From NCBI GenBank assembly GCA_045801465.1, contig JBJMSU010000208.1:1-43366 (forward strand): DNA of 43,366 bases, read 5' to 3'. Source of the stretch: DATFWC01 sp045801465 (GTDB lineage: Bacteria > Pseudomonadota > Alphaproteobacteria > Rhizobiales > Xanthobacteraceae). The translations under genes and the position numbers were made by a program. Below, piece by piece: positions 8,779 to 16,591 of this stretch. Within the stretch, counting starts at the first letter, position 1, and each line of letters starts with the position of its first letter. Below the pieces are notes generated by a model. It searched no databases and was not told where the DNA came from. It saw only the letters and a program-made list of their open reading frames with translations.

Positions 8779-9542
8779 CCGACGCGCATCGTGGAGACGC
8801 CGGCCGCCACAAGCTCGCGCCGGCGCGTGAGCCAGTCGACGATCTGGGGCGGAAGCTCGCCCAAGTCTCGCGCCGCCGTCGCCCAGCCGACCAGGACCTC
8901 GCTCTGGATCTGCCGGTCATGCGCAGCGAACACCCAATCCGCGGCGCCATGGACGACTTGGTAGCCTACCCCCTCGAATTGAGCGATCGCCGTTGCGGCG
9001 GCCGCCGGCCCGAGCGCCGGCCCAAATCCTTTGTCCAGGCGCTGATGACGATTGACTCGAGAGATGACCGCCGCATCGAACGGATGCGATGGCTCCAGCA
9101 CCACACGCCCATCGTAGGTCAGCGCCGCATGGACGGGCAGCCGGCGCGCGGCGATCTCGACGACGAAACGCTCGAGCCACTCGGCGGACACGAGATCGAG
9201 CAGGGCGGACGTGGTTACGAGATCGACCGCACCGTCGAGCGCCGCTTCGAGATCGTGGGAAAGATCGACCGGCGTGGTCGTGACGCTTATACCGGCAGGC
9301 CAATCGCTGCCGGCGGCCCGTGCGAGCAGGCCGAGATCGTTGTCAACGAGGCGCCACAGCTGGCGCGGGCCAAGGTGGGGTGCGAGCGCACGCAGGGTCG
9401 CGCCGGTGCCGCAGGCAAGATCGACGATGGAGATTGAAGGCTGACCGGCAACGTTCTGGGCGACCGCCGCGAGCACATCGCGGTTGCGCGCGCCGAAATC
9501 GTAAGGTTCGCGCAAGGCGAGCCAGTCGGCCGTGAAGCTCAC
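8739..9542 (-). CDS. Class I SAM-dependent methyltransferase
   Basis: 267 residues. Motif I is IVDLACGTGATLRALAP (near 39-55), followed by WRLVDND (acidic end of strand 2), TTPVDLSHDLEAAL and VDLVTTSALLDLVSAEWL, a Rossmann methyltransferase core. The acceptor cannot be read from sequence. The start is GTG 9542, whose GTGA overlaps the stop of the glycosyltransferase gene, so translation is coupled. It is the last gene of the run dehydrogenase, PTPS-like protein, glycosyltransferase, methyltransferase. This suggests that it modifies the same small molecule or glycoside. It overlaps the RibD-type gene tail to tail by 40 bases. Confidence 0.88.
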   Translation of the reverse strand: MSFTADWLALREPYDFGARNRDVLAAVAQNVAGQPSISIVDLACGTGATLRALAPHLGPRQLWRLVDNDLGLLARAAGSDWPAGISVTTTPVDLSHDLEAALDGAVDLVTTSALLDLVSAEWLERFVVEIAARRLPVHAALTYDGRVVLEPSHPFDAAVISRVNRHQRLDKGFGPALGPAAAATAIAQFEGVGYQVVHGAADWVFAAHDRQIQSEVLVGWATAARDLGELPPQIVDWLTRRRELVAAGVSTMRVGHVDFFARPIGAR

Positions 9543-10588
9543 GCTGCAGCCTCCAGGACGCGGGAAAACAACTTTGCCGATTGCGGCCAGGTCGGAAGCT
9601 GCGCCGCGGCGGCGCGCGCAGCGGCCGCAAGACGCAGCCGCGCCGCGCTGTCGGCAATCAGGAGGCGCAGGGCCGTGGCCAGCGCCGGGATGTCGTCGGG
9701 CGGGACCAGAATGCCGGAGCCCGCCGGCACCGTTTCAGGAATGGCGCCGGCGATCGTGCCAATGACCGGCACGCCATGGGCAAGCGCCTCGGCAAAGGCC
9801 ATCCCATAGCCTTCGAAACGCGAGGGGAGCACGAACATGTCGGCCTCGGTATAGAGCGCGGCGAGCCGCTCGGACGAGACGACGCCGGCGAGAGTCACGC
9901 GGTCAGCAAGGTCGAGTTCCGCGATCGCCGCGTCAAGCTCCGCCGCGGTCGTGGGGCTGCGGTCACGCGCACCCACGATCGTCAGCCGCCACGACAGGTC
10001 CCTGACCTGTGCGAGGGCGGCCAGCAGCACGTCGTAGCCTTTGCGCGGCACCAGCGCCCCCACGGACAGCAGCACCACCGTGTCGCCACGATCTGCCCGC
10101 GGCCGGATTGCCGCATCGACGCCGGGCTGAACGACGGTGATCCGCTCAAGCGGCACGGCGTAGTCGTCGGCGAGGAGCCGTGCGGTCGCCTTGCCGGTCA
10201 CAATGACGTGGTGAACGAACGCAAGCGCCGCCCGTTCAGTCGCGCGAAAGAGTTCAGCCTCGGCGGACGACAAGCCGGTTTCCAGCGCCAGCGGGTGGTG
10301 AACGAGCGCGATCACCTTGTGCGTTTCATGCAACCCTGCGACCGCGTAGGGCATAACCCCCAGGGCCAGACCGTCGATCACGATAGGTCGATCCGACGGC
10401 ACAGATATGAGCCGGGCGTGCGCACGAGCGTGGGCGATCGCACTTGGACGGGGAAATTCGCCGCCGAGATCGAGAATCCGCGCCTGCCAGCCGAGCCTCG
10501 GGAGCTCGGCGATCATGCGCCGATCGTAGACATAGCCTCCGGTCGGCGTGGCCAGGTCTCCCGGAACGGCGAAAACGAAGTCACGCAT
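9539..10588 (-). CDS. Glycosyltransferase family 4 protein
   Basis: 349 residues from ATG 10588. The GT-B layout shows an N-terminal acceptor domain (PGDLATPTGGYVYDRRMIAELPRLGW) and a C-terminal donor domain: VVLLSVGALVPRKGYDVLLAAL, LTIVGARDRSP, YTEADMFVLPSRFEGYGMAFAEALAHGVPVIGT. The E-x7-E nucleotide-sugar motif falls in the last block. An in-frame start 8 codons upstream exists, but the chosen ATG overlaps the stop of the PTPS-like gene as TGATG, so coupled translation supports it. The downstream methyltransferase overlaps its end by 4 bases. By context it may glycosylate a pterin-like product; by family alone it could act on a lipid or polysaccharide. Confidence 0.9.
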   Translation of the reverse strand: MRDFVFAVPGDLATPTGGYVYDRRMIAELPRLGWQARILDLGGEFPRPSAIAHARAHARLISVPSDRPIVIDGLALGVMPYAVAGLHETHKVIALVHHPLALETGLSSAEAELFRATERAALAFVHHVIVTGKATARLLADDYAVPLERITVVQPGVDAAIRPRADRGDTVVLLSVGALVPRKGYDVLLAALAQVRDLSWRLTIVGARDRSPTTAAELDAAIAELDLADRVTLAGVVSSERLAALYTEADMFVLPSRFEGYGMAFAEALAHGVPVIGTIAGAIPETVPAGSGILVPPDDIPALATALRLLIADSAARLRLAAAARAAAAQLPTWPQSAKLFSRVLEAAA

Positions 10589-10989
10589 CACCACAACGGC
10601 GCCTCGTACCATGCGCGCGCCGACGGAGATTCGCCGATGGTGACGCGGATCGCGTTGATCTCGCGTCCATCGCGGCCGAGCTTGCCGGCACGCACGGCTT
10701 CGGCAAGCCGGTCGTACACGTATCTCGTCAGGAATTCGGTCGTGGTGTTGACGCCGTTGAACTGCGGATCTTCGTCGAGATTGCGGTAGTTGAGCGGCGC
10801 CAGCACCGATTTGAGCACCTCGAAGGCACGGCCGATGTCGACCACGATGCCGTTCGCGTCGAGCTCAGCCGCAATGAACGCGGCAGAAATCGCAAACGTC
10901 GCGCCATGCAGCGCCTGCGCAGGACCGAACACGGCGCCGCGAAACGAATGGGCGATCATGATATGGTCGGAGACTTCGACGGCGAACAC
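10588..10989 (-). CDS. 6-pyruvoyl-tetrahydropterin synthase-like protein lacking canonical active-site residues
   Basis: 133 residues, the length of a T-fold PTPS/QueD subunit. Start GTG 10989 follows a GGAGGG ribosome site by about 6 bases. Recognisable blocks are MIAHSF (H14, first zinc histidine), LHGATF (H28), IVVDIGRAFEVLKSVLAPLNYRNLDE, NTTTEFL (the usual PT-x-E pterin pocket) and VTIGES (E120). Differences from QueD/PTPS are striking. The catalytic Cys four residues before HGH is A24. HGH is HGA, so the third zinc histidine is A30. The LDHRYLN catalytic Asp-His pair is replaced by N67-Y68. The pocket glutamate is kept. It therefore probably binds a pterin-like ligand but should not do standard PTPS chemistry. 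It is coupled to the glycosyltransferase by a TGATG overlap. Confidence 0.88.
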   Translation of the reverse strand: MFAVEVSDHIMIAHSFRGAVFGPAQALHGATFAISAAFIAAELDANGIVVDIGRAFEVLKSVLAPLNYRNLDEDPQFNGVNTTTEFLTRYVYDRLAEAVRAGKLGRDGREINAIRVTIGESPSARAWYEAPLW

Positions 10990-11003
10990 GGGGTACCCTC
11001 CGC

Positions 11004-11119
11004 GTAGCGAATGGCGAATAGCGAATAGTGAGTAGTGAGTGGCGAATAGTGGCGAGTAGCAAAGTGCGAATAGAGTCCTCTCTTACTATTCGCAATTCGC
11101 AATTCGCTATTCGCCACTT
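11004..11119. repeat. Palindromic repeat built from CGAATAG-type units, copy 1
   Basis: The left side carries TAGCGAATGGCGAATAGCG and further GTGAGTAG/GGCGAATAG units. The right side carries the complement CTATTCGCAATTCG followed by CGCTATTCGCCAC. The whole could fold into a long imperfect hairpin. It fills most of the 128-base gap between the dehydrogenase stop and the PTPS-like ribosome site, inside the presumed operon. A second, shorter copy lies at 33931-34010. Confidence 0.85.
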
Positions 11120-12107
11120 AAGAGTACCGGATCAGCTGGCACAGCGCGCCGCTTGTGGGTCCGAGAATTTGCGGCAGCTGCGCCGGCAGATCGGCGAACG
11201 AGATGGCCGGCGCGATCAGGCAATCGAGAGCGGGATCGTCCAGCAAGGCGAGCGCGGCGGCACGGCGGCGGGAAAAGTCCCAGCGCGCGCGATGCGAAGT
11301 CGCCACATGGCCCACCTGACTCGACACCAACCGCAAACGCTGGCTGTGGAACGCGCCGCCCAAGGACACCGGAACGTCTCCGGCGCCGTACCAGCTCAGC
11401 TCCACCACCGTCGCCTCCAGGCCGGCCAGACGCAGCGCAGTGTTCAGACCGGCCGCGCTGGCGCTGGCATGTATGACGAGGTCGCAGGCCTCCGGACCTG
11501 CGTCCGGCAGAGCGAAATCAACGTCGAGCGCGCGCGCGATTTCGGCGCGGCTGGGCTCGATATCGACGAGGGTCACCTGCGTGCCGGGAATCCGCGCGCA
11601 AAGGCGCGCCGCCAGTGCGCCGACGACGCCGGCGCCGACGACCGCGATCCGGTCAGCCGGACCGGGGCTCGCGTCCCACAGCGCGTTGAGCGCCGTCTCC
11701 ATGTTGGCGGCGAGCACGGCACGTTGCGGCGGCACGCCATCCGGAACCGGGATGACCGCATCGGCCGCCAGGACGAACAGGTCCTGGTGCGGGTAGAGCG
11801 CAAAAACCGTCCGGCCCACAAGCTCGCGCGGGCCGTTCTCGACCCGGCCGACAGTGCTGTACCCGTACTTCACGGGATGAGGAAAGTTGCCGCCCATGAA
11901 TGGCGCGCGCATGCGCTCGTACTCAGCTTCGGGCACCCGGCCGAAGAAGACGAGCCGCTCGGTGCCGCGGCTGATGGCGCCATAGAGCGCGCGTACCAGC
12001 ACCTCGCCGGGCGCGGCGTTTGATGTCGCTTCGGGGCGAATTTCGGCCCGGCCCTGCCCGAGATACCATAGCGCATGGGCCGCTGGTCGCTCGTTCACAA
12101 TTCGCAT
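11118..12107 (-). CDS. Medium-chain dehydrogenase/reductase (alcohol-dehydrogenase-like), zinc ligands not evident
   Basis: 329 residues. The N-terminal GroES-like fold (PGEVLVRALYGAISRGTERLVFFGRVPEAEY...FPHPVKYGYSTVGRVE) has SRGTE where zinc alcohol dehydrogenases have the catalytic Cys. The Rossmann half has VVGAGVVGALAARLCA and an acidic strand end VDIEPSR, which favours NAD(H). Family members oxidise or reduce alcohol/aldehyde or C=C groups. It is transcribed toward the PTPS-like gene across the palindromic repeat, so it is probably the first gene of that operon. Its ATG lies 66 bases from the likely start of the divergent glucan synthase. Substrate unknown. Confidence 0.87.
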   Translation of the reverse strand: MRIVNERPAAHALWYLGQGRAEIRPEATSNAAPGEVLVRALYGAISRGTERLVFFGRVPEAEYERMRAPFMGGNFPHPVKYGYSTVGRVENGPRELVGRTVFALYPHQDLFVLAADAVIPVPDGVPPQRAVLAANMETALNALWDASPGPADRIAVVGAGVVGALAARLCARIPGTQVTLVDIEPSRAEIARALDVDFALPDAGPEACDLVIHASASAAGLNTALRLAGLEATVVELSWYGAGDVPVSLGGAFHSQRLRLVSSQVGHVATSHRARWDFSRRRAAALALLDDPALDCLIAPAISFADLPAQLPQILGPTSGALCQLIRYS

Positions 12108-12173
12108 CCCGTGGACTTGGTGCGCCGCGTCCCGCTATACCCTGAGGCGTCACGAGAGGAAATCCAAGGCTTT

Positions 12174-13979
12174 ATGCTGGACCGGCTTCAGCGTCCCGCC
12201 GTGGACGTGGGTGTCGCGGCGCCGCCGGCCTCGCTGGCGGGCCGTCAAGCGCTGTTTTTCAGCCTCGTGGCCGCCAGTATGGCCGGACTGCTGTGGCTAT
12301 TGGCGGCAGCTCTGTCAGTCGGCGGTCTGGACGCCTTCGATCTCACTCTGCTCGCGCTTTTCGCGGTGACCTTGCCGTGGTCGGTGATCGGTTTCTGGAA
12401 CGCATCGATCGGCTTCCTCATCATGCGTTTTGCGCGCAATCCGACCGCCGTCGTGTGCCCGGTGGCGGCGCGCATCCGCGGCGACGAGCCGATCGTCGCC
12501 TCGACGGCGATCCTCGTCTGCATCCGCAACGAAGCGCCCGAACGGGTGCTGCGCAATCTCAAGCCGCTGATGACCGGCCTCGTCGCCGCGGGCGTGGGCG
12601 AACGCTTCCATATCTATGTTCTGAGCGACACCAGCGATCCCGCCATCGCGGCGGCAGAAGCTTCCCAGTTCGATGCCTTTGCCGGCGCCCGGGCTGGGCA
12701 AATTCCCCTCACCTATCGGCGCCGTGCGGTCAATGCCGGCTTCAAGGCCGGCAACATCCGCGATTTCTGCGAACGCTGGGGGCGCCGGCACGAGCTTGCC
12801 GTCACGCTTGACGCCGACAGTTTCATGACCGCCGAGGCGGTTCTGCGCCTCGTTCGCGTCATGCAGGAAAACCCGCGGCTCGGGATCCTGCAGGGCCTCG
12901 TGGTCGGCATGCCGTCCACCAGCGCGTTCGCCCGCATCTTCCAGTTCGGCATGCGGCTCGGCATGCGCTCCTACACCATCGGCAGCGCATGGTGGCAGGG
13001 CGATTGCGGGCCCTATTGGGGCCACAACGCCGCGGTGCGGCTGAAGCCGTTCATCGCTCATTGTCATATTCCGCCGCTGCCGGAAGGCGGCCCGCTTGGT
13101 GGGCATGTGCTCAGCCATGACCAGGTCGAGGCCGTGCTGATGCGGCGCGCCGGCTACGAGGTGCGGGTGCTCCCCGAGGAGAATCTCGGCTGGGAGGAAA
13201 ACCCGCCGACGCTGATCGAGTTCATCCGCCGCGACCTGCGCTGGTGCCAGGGGACCTTGCAGTATTGGTCGTTCCTGTTCCTGCCCGGCGTGCCGCTGGT
13301 GAGCCGGTATCAGCTGGCGTTCGCGGTGCTCATGTTCCTCGGCTCGCCGGCCTGGATGGGGCTCCTTGTCGTAGCCACCGTCGCGCTCGTGCTGGCCGAC
13401 AGCCCGGCGCACTTCATCCGTGCGGACTACGGGATGATCCTGTTTGCCGTCGTGCTCGTGATGTGGTTCGCACCGAAGATGGCCACCGTGCTGGACGTGC
13501 TGACCCGGCCGAACCTGCGCCGCGCCTTCGGCGGCGGCGCACGGTTTGTGGCCAATGTGGCCACCGAGACGATCTTCTTCCTGGCGCTCTCGCCCATCAT
13601 GTGGTTCGGCCACACGGTTTTTCTCACCCGGCTCCTGTTCGGCCGCACCATCGGCTGGATCGGCCAGACGCGCGACGACCACGCCGTTCCGTGGTCGGTG
13701 GCGCTCATTCAATTGTGGCCGCAGACCTTGCTCGGATTGGCCACGATTGGTGTTCTCGCCCTCACCCATCCGGCCGCGATCCCGTATGCCTTGTTCATTG
13801 CTGGCGGCCTTGCGATCTCGGTGCCCCTGGCCGTCGTGACCGCGTGGCCGAAGCTCGGGCGCATCTTCGCGCGCATCGGCATCGGCCGGCTGCCGGAGGA
13901 AACGGCGCCGCCGACCGCCCTGCGCGCGCTGGAGCTTGCCGCGCTCGAGGCGGCCGCGCCGGACCGCCACAGGCTTTGA
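12174..13979 (+). CDS. mdoH: Glucan glucosyltransferase H-type membrane protein (OpgH/MdoH family)
   Basis: 601 residues from ATG 12174. Family GT2 membrane synthase with two N-terminal membrane segments (FFSLVAASMAGLLWLLAAAL; LTLLALFAVTLPWSVIGFW). Cytoplasmic catalytic blocks are ILVCIRNEAPERVLRNL, LSDTSD, LDADSF (near 213-218), SHDQVEAVLMRRAGYEV, LPEENLGWEENPPT and RRDLRWCQG, followed by about five C-terminal membrane segments. The family makes osmoregulated beta-1,2/1,6 glucan backbones from UDP-glucose. No opgG/opgD partner is present here. It is shorter than enterobacterial OpgH (about 850), as are other alphaproteobacterial forms. The frame extends to an ATG at 12075, but that start would lie inside the divergent dehydrogenase gene. 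ATG 12174 follows GAGAGGA and leaves room for promoters. Its stop overlaps the FkbM gene (TGATG). Confidence 0.9.
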   Translation: MLDRLQRPAVDVGVAAPPASLAGRQALFFSLVAASMAGLLWLLAAALSVGGLDAFDLTLLALFAVTLPWSVIGFWNASIGFLIMRFARNPTAVVCPVAARIRGDEPIVASTAILVCIRNEAPERVLRNLKPLMTGLVAAGVGERFHIYVLSDTSDPAIAAAEASQFDAFAGARAGQIPLTYRRRAVNAGFKAGNIRDFCERWGRRHELAVTLDADSFMTAEAVLRLVRVMQENPRLGILQGLVVGMPSTSAFARIFQFGMRLGMRSYTIGSAWWQGDCGPYWGHNAAVRLKPFIAHCHIPPLPEGGPLGGHVLSHDQVEAVLMRRAGYEVRVLPEENLGWEENPPTLIEFIRRDLRWCQGTLQYWSFLFLPGVPLVSRYQLAFAVLMFLGSPAWMGLLVVATVALVLADSPAHFIRADYGMILFAVVLVMWFAPKMATVLDVLTRPNLRRAFGGGARFVANVATETIFFLALSPIMWFGHTVFLTRLLFGRTIGWIGQTRDDHAVPWSVALIQLWPQTLLGLATIGVLALTHPAAIPYALFIAGGLAISVPLAVVTAWPKLGRIFARIGIGRLPEETAPPTALRALELAALEAAAPDRHRL

Positions 13980-14725
13980 TGTTCGACGCGTTACGGACCA
14001 CGCTCGGGGTCCTTCGCTCCTTGCGCATCTACTATGGCGACCGGGGCCGCCGCGCCGCCATGCAGCGGCTGTACGGGCAATTCGTGCGGCCCGGCGATCT
14101 CGTATTCGATATCGGCGCTCATGTCGGCGACCGCACCGCGGTATTTCAACGGCTCGGCGCGCGCGTGGTGGCGGTCGAGCCGCAGCCGGCGCTGGTGAAG
14201 ATCTTGACGCTCCTCTACGGGCGCGACCCTGCCGTGACGATCGAAGCGGCGGCGCTCGGCCGCAGGTCCGGCAGCGTCGCGCTCAGGCTCAATCCGGACA
14301 ATCCGACGGTGTCGACCGCGTCGGCGGCGTTCATCGCGGCGGCCGACGGCGCGCCCGGCTGGCACGGCCAGGCCTGGACCAGGAGCATCGACGTGCCCAT
14401 GACCACCTTTGACGAGCTCATCGCCCGCCACGGCCTCCCGGCCTTTGCCAAGATCGACGTCGAGGGCTTCGAGGCCGAGGCGCTGCTGGGGTTAAGCCGG
14501 CCGCTCGCCGCGCTCTCGTTCGAATTTACCACGATCCAACGCGACGTCGCGCAAGCCTGCCTTACGCGTTGCCAGACGCTCGGGAGCTTCCGCTACAATG
14601 CGGCGCTGGGCGAAAGCCAGGAGCTCGTGCACGCAACCTGGTTGAGCGCCGACGCGATCGGCGGCTGGCTCGCTGCCCTGCCGGTCGAGGCCAATTCCGG
14701 AGACATCTATGCCCGGCTGGCGTGA
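13979..14725 (+). CDS. FkbM family methyltransferase
   Basis: 248 residues. The start ATG overlaps the mdoH stop as TGATG. Motif I is LVFDIGAHVGDRTAVFQRLGARVVAVEPQP, and the family signature is FAKIDVEGFEAEALLGL near 155-170. FkbM proteins O-methylate sugars and other small acceptors using SAM. The coupled position behind a glucan synthase suggests methylation of the glucan or of a linked sugar, as seen with methylated bacterial glycans; this is inference. The last bases overlap a possible upstream start (14709) of the next reading frame. Confidence 0.9.
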   Translation: MFDALRTTLGVLRSLRIYYGDRGRRAAMQRLYGQFVRPGDLVFDIGAHVGDRTAVFQRLGARVVAVEPQPALVKILTLLYGRDPAVTIEAAALGRRSGSVALRLNPDNPTVSTASAAFIAAADGAPGWHGQAWTRSIDVPMTTFDELIARHGLPAFAKIDVEGFEAEALLGLSRPLAALSFEFTTIQRDVAQACLTRCQTLGSFRYNAALGESQELVHATWLSADAIGGWLAALPVEANSGDIYARLA

Positions 14726-14771
14726 ACTTATCTCAGACGAGAGGTGGACACGCCGTCTGCGCCGCTCGCTC

Positions 14772-14936
14772 CACCTCTCCCCGTGTGCGGGGAGAGGTCG
14801 ACTTGCGAGCGCAGTTGCGCGCAGCAAGTCGGGTGAGGGGGCGATTCCACAAGCTCAGATGCGCGGAGACGCCCCCTCACCCGGATTCCTTCGCTACGCT
14901 CGGAATCCGACCTCTCCCCGCACGGGGGGAGAGGTG
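14772..14936. repeat. Nested palindromic repeat at the 5' end of a secreted-protein gene
   Basis: The outer arms are CACCTCTCCCCGTGTGCGGG and its complement near 14911-14936, with GAGAGGTCGAC / CCGACCTCTC. The inner arms are GTGAGGGGGCG and CGCCCCCTCAC. This matches the CTCTCCCCG-type dispersed repeats of many alphaproteobacteria (recall). It lies between the FkbM stop and the hydrophobic signal sequence of the next gene, and is open in that gene's frame from ATG 14709. Confidence 0.8.
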
Positions 14937-15878
14937 ACGTATGCGGTGCCGTTAGGCGTATTTTTTTCGACGCTATTCTTCGTTGCCGTGAGCTGCGTAT
15001 ACGCCGCGGACGATCTTTCCGTCGAGGTCGTGAATGCGAGCGAGCCGACGCTCTGCGCCGAAACCGACAACGTCTATCTGAAACTCGTGTCTGGCGCGGT
15101 ACGCCGCTTCACGGTCGAAGCCATGCACCCCGCCTATGCCGGCACCATCGTAGTCGACCGCTCCGCGCCCGACATGCGCAACTGCGACATGTCCGCCGAC
15201 CCGGCGCACAAGGCCGAGCCGCGGCGCGTGACGATCCATGAGACCAACGACTGGCAGCTCGTCGGCCACACGTTCGGGAGCTACTGGCGGCCGAACAAGG
15301 TGCCGGTGCGCGTGGGCGATCGCGTCGAGAATGGGCTGCACCTCGTCCAGTTGTGGACGCGATTTGCCGAGCGCGCCGAGGAAGTCCTCGTGCTCTATCC
15401 GGCGGACGGCTATTGGCGCGCCCGTCCCCTGCCGCCGGCGCACCTGCGGTGGAGCGCCTACGGCTCCTCGTTTCTGATCGGGCCGGTGGAAACGGCGGGC
15501 CGTCCGCTGGTCGACATCAGTGACATTGCGTTCGATCCGGCCACGCGCACGTTCCGCCTGAACTTTAAGCGTGGCGGCGCGGCGACGCTGCGCCTCGATC
15601 ACCTCGACCAGGATCGCATCGCGCTCGACGTTGGGCTCGAGGCGCCGGTCGCGAACGCACCGTTTGCGGCGCTGCGGTCCATGTTCGTCACCGAGATCAA
15701 CAACGACGTGGCGCAGATCGGCTGGCGCGGCAAGGGATCGCAAGCCTGGCGCCAGGAGCCGGTGATGAGCTTCAGCCGCGCCGATGCCGTGGAGCTGTGG
15801 GCCGGCCGCACGCTTCCCTCGCGCCACAACTTGAGCGCCCCCGACATGGTGTTCCGCGAGTTCAAAGCGGGCCAGTAA
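14934..15878 (+). CDS. Secreted protein of unknown function
   Basis: 314 residues from GTG 14934. A signal peptide (YAVPLGVFFSTLFFVAVSCVYAAD) leads into a largely beta-type mature protein (LSVEVVNASEPTLCAETDNVYLKLVSGAVRRFTVEAMHPAY...). Two cysteines (TLCAET and RNCDMS) lie near the mature N-terminus and could be bonded. I do not recognise a family. The frame is also open from ATG 14709, overlapping the FkbM end, but that version would put about 75 repeat-derived residues before the signal peptide. GTG 14934 uses GGGGAGAG at the end of the repeat as its ribosome site. Its place behind mdoH-fkbM suggests a periplasmic role linked to the glycan. Confidence 0.78.
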   Translation: MTYAVPLGVFFSTLFFVAVSCVYAADDLSVEVVNASEPTLCAETDNVYLKLVSGAVRRFTVEAMHPAYAGTIVVDRSAPDMRNCDMSADPAHKAEPRRVTIHETNDWQLVGHTFGSYWRPNKVPVRVGDRVENGLHLVQLWTRFAERAEEVLVLYPADGYWRARPLPPAHLRWSAYGSSFLIGPVETAGRPLVDISDIAFDPATRTFRLNFKRGGAATLRLDHLDQDRIALDVGLEAPVANAPFAALRSMFVTEINNDVAQIGWRGKGSQAWRQEPVMSFSRADAVELWAGRTLPSRHNLSAPDMVFREFKAGQ

Positions 15879-15882
15879 CGCT

Positions 15883-16284
15883 TCACGCCGTCGCCGGGAC
15901 TTCGATCAGCCCCAAATGCCGCACCATGGGGTAGAAGTCGCTGTCATTGTGGAGCAGCGGCCTGTGATTGGCGATACACCATGCGCCGATCAGCAGATCA
16001 ATGGTCTTGCGGACCGTGATGCCGCGCCTGCGCAAGGAGCGGAAATTGCGGGCCGCTGCGACCGCAATTACATCGCCAGCCATGGGCACAATTTCGAAGC
16101 GGCGCAGGAGAGCCTCGACTTCCCGAGCCGCCCGCTCACTCTCCAACCCTTGCAGAACCTCGCAAAGCATCAGATCGCCAACGACGATCTCCTCCGCGCC
16201 GAGGGCCACGCGCAGCCGGCGGACATGCGGCACATCGCGGCCATTGAGGAAGTCGATCCAGACGCTGCTGTCGACAACGATCAC
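15883..16284 (-). CDS. vapC: VapC-type PIN-domain ribonuclease toxin
   Basis: 133 residues. PIN-domain acidic residues are visible in VVDSSVWIDFL (D5), LMLCEVLQGLE, TIDLLIGAWCIAN and LLHNDSDFYPMVRHLGL. VapC toxins are metal-dependent RNases, usually cutting tRNA or rRNA. The ATG overlaps the VapB stop (ATGA), so toxin translation depends on antitoxin translation. The pair lies between two cell-envelope gene groups. Its stop lies only 4 bases beyond the convergent secreted-protein stop, leaving no room for a separate terminator. Confidence 0.93.
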   Translation of the reverse strand: MIVVDSSVWIDFLNGRDVPHVRRLRVALGAEEIVVGDLMLCEVLQGLESERAAREVEALLRRFEIVPMAGDVIAVAAARNFRSLRRRGITVRKTIDLLIGAWCIANHRPLLHNDSDFYPMVRHLGLIEVPATA

Positions 16285-16484
16285 CCGGTCCCTCGCCCTT
16301 TGCGGCTTCGAGCGAGGTTGCCCCGCCAGCGGTATTTGCCAAACGCGCCGTCGACCTGTTGCTGCTGTCGTAGCTTGATCATCAGACGAAGCGCCTCTTC
16401 CACCGTCTGCTTCTTGGTCGCATGCCCGGAGGCTTTCTGGGCTTCTGCCATCAATGCATCATCAATATCGATGTTCGTACGCAT
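16281..16484 (-). CDS. vapB: VapB-type antitoxin
   Basis: 67 residues: MRTNIDIDDALMAEAQKASGHATKKQTVEEALRLMIKLRQQQ is a short ribbon-helix-helix DNA-binding N-terminus of the rhizobial VapB group. A tail (AFGKYRWRGNLARSRKG) should wrap the toxin. A GAAGGAG ribosome site lies 8 bases before the ATG. It overlaps vapC by 4 bases. The family neutralises VapC and, with it, represses the operon; an inverted repeat upstream is a likely site. Confidence 0.92.
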   Translation of the reverse strand: MRTNIDIDDALMAEAQKASGHATKKQTVEEALRLMIKLRQQQQVDGAFGKYRWRGNLARSRKGRGTG

Positions 16485-16503
16485 TGGGTCGCTCCTTCAC
16501 GAT

Positions 16504-16529
16504 GTGTATGATTGAACATTACAATACAC
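16504..16529 (-). promoter_or_regulatory. Candidate vapBC operator/promoter
   Basis: GTGTAT (16504-16509) and ATACAC (16524-16529) form a 6-base inverted repeat with a 14-base spacer, 20 bases upstream of vapB. On the minus strand TGTAAT resembles a -10 box, with TTGCCC a possible -35 about 15 bases before it. A ribbon-helix-helix autorepressor commonly binds such repeats. Spacing is not ideal, so confidence is moderate. Confidence 0.45.
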
Positions 16530-16591
16530 ATTCGGATCGGGCAACGACCTGGCTGCCCGAACAAGCACCACGCGATCGCATCCCTCGCTAT

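Noticed and set aside
11004..11119. CGAATAG-unit repeats read as a CRISPR-like or satellite array
   Set aside because: Units are 7-9 bases, degenerate and inverted, with no regular spacers.
12075..12173. Upstream start for mdoH
   Set aside because: It would begin inside the divergent dehydrogenase gene and adds residues without family character; ATG 12174 has a better ribosome site.
12315..13970. 551-codon open frame on the minus strand opposite mdoH
   Set aside because: Composition is Arg/Gly/His-rich with no domain, and it mirrors the GC-biased third positions of a well-supported OpgH-type gene.
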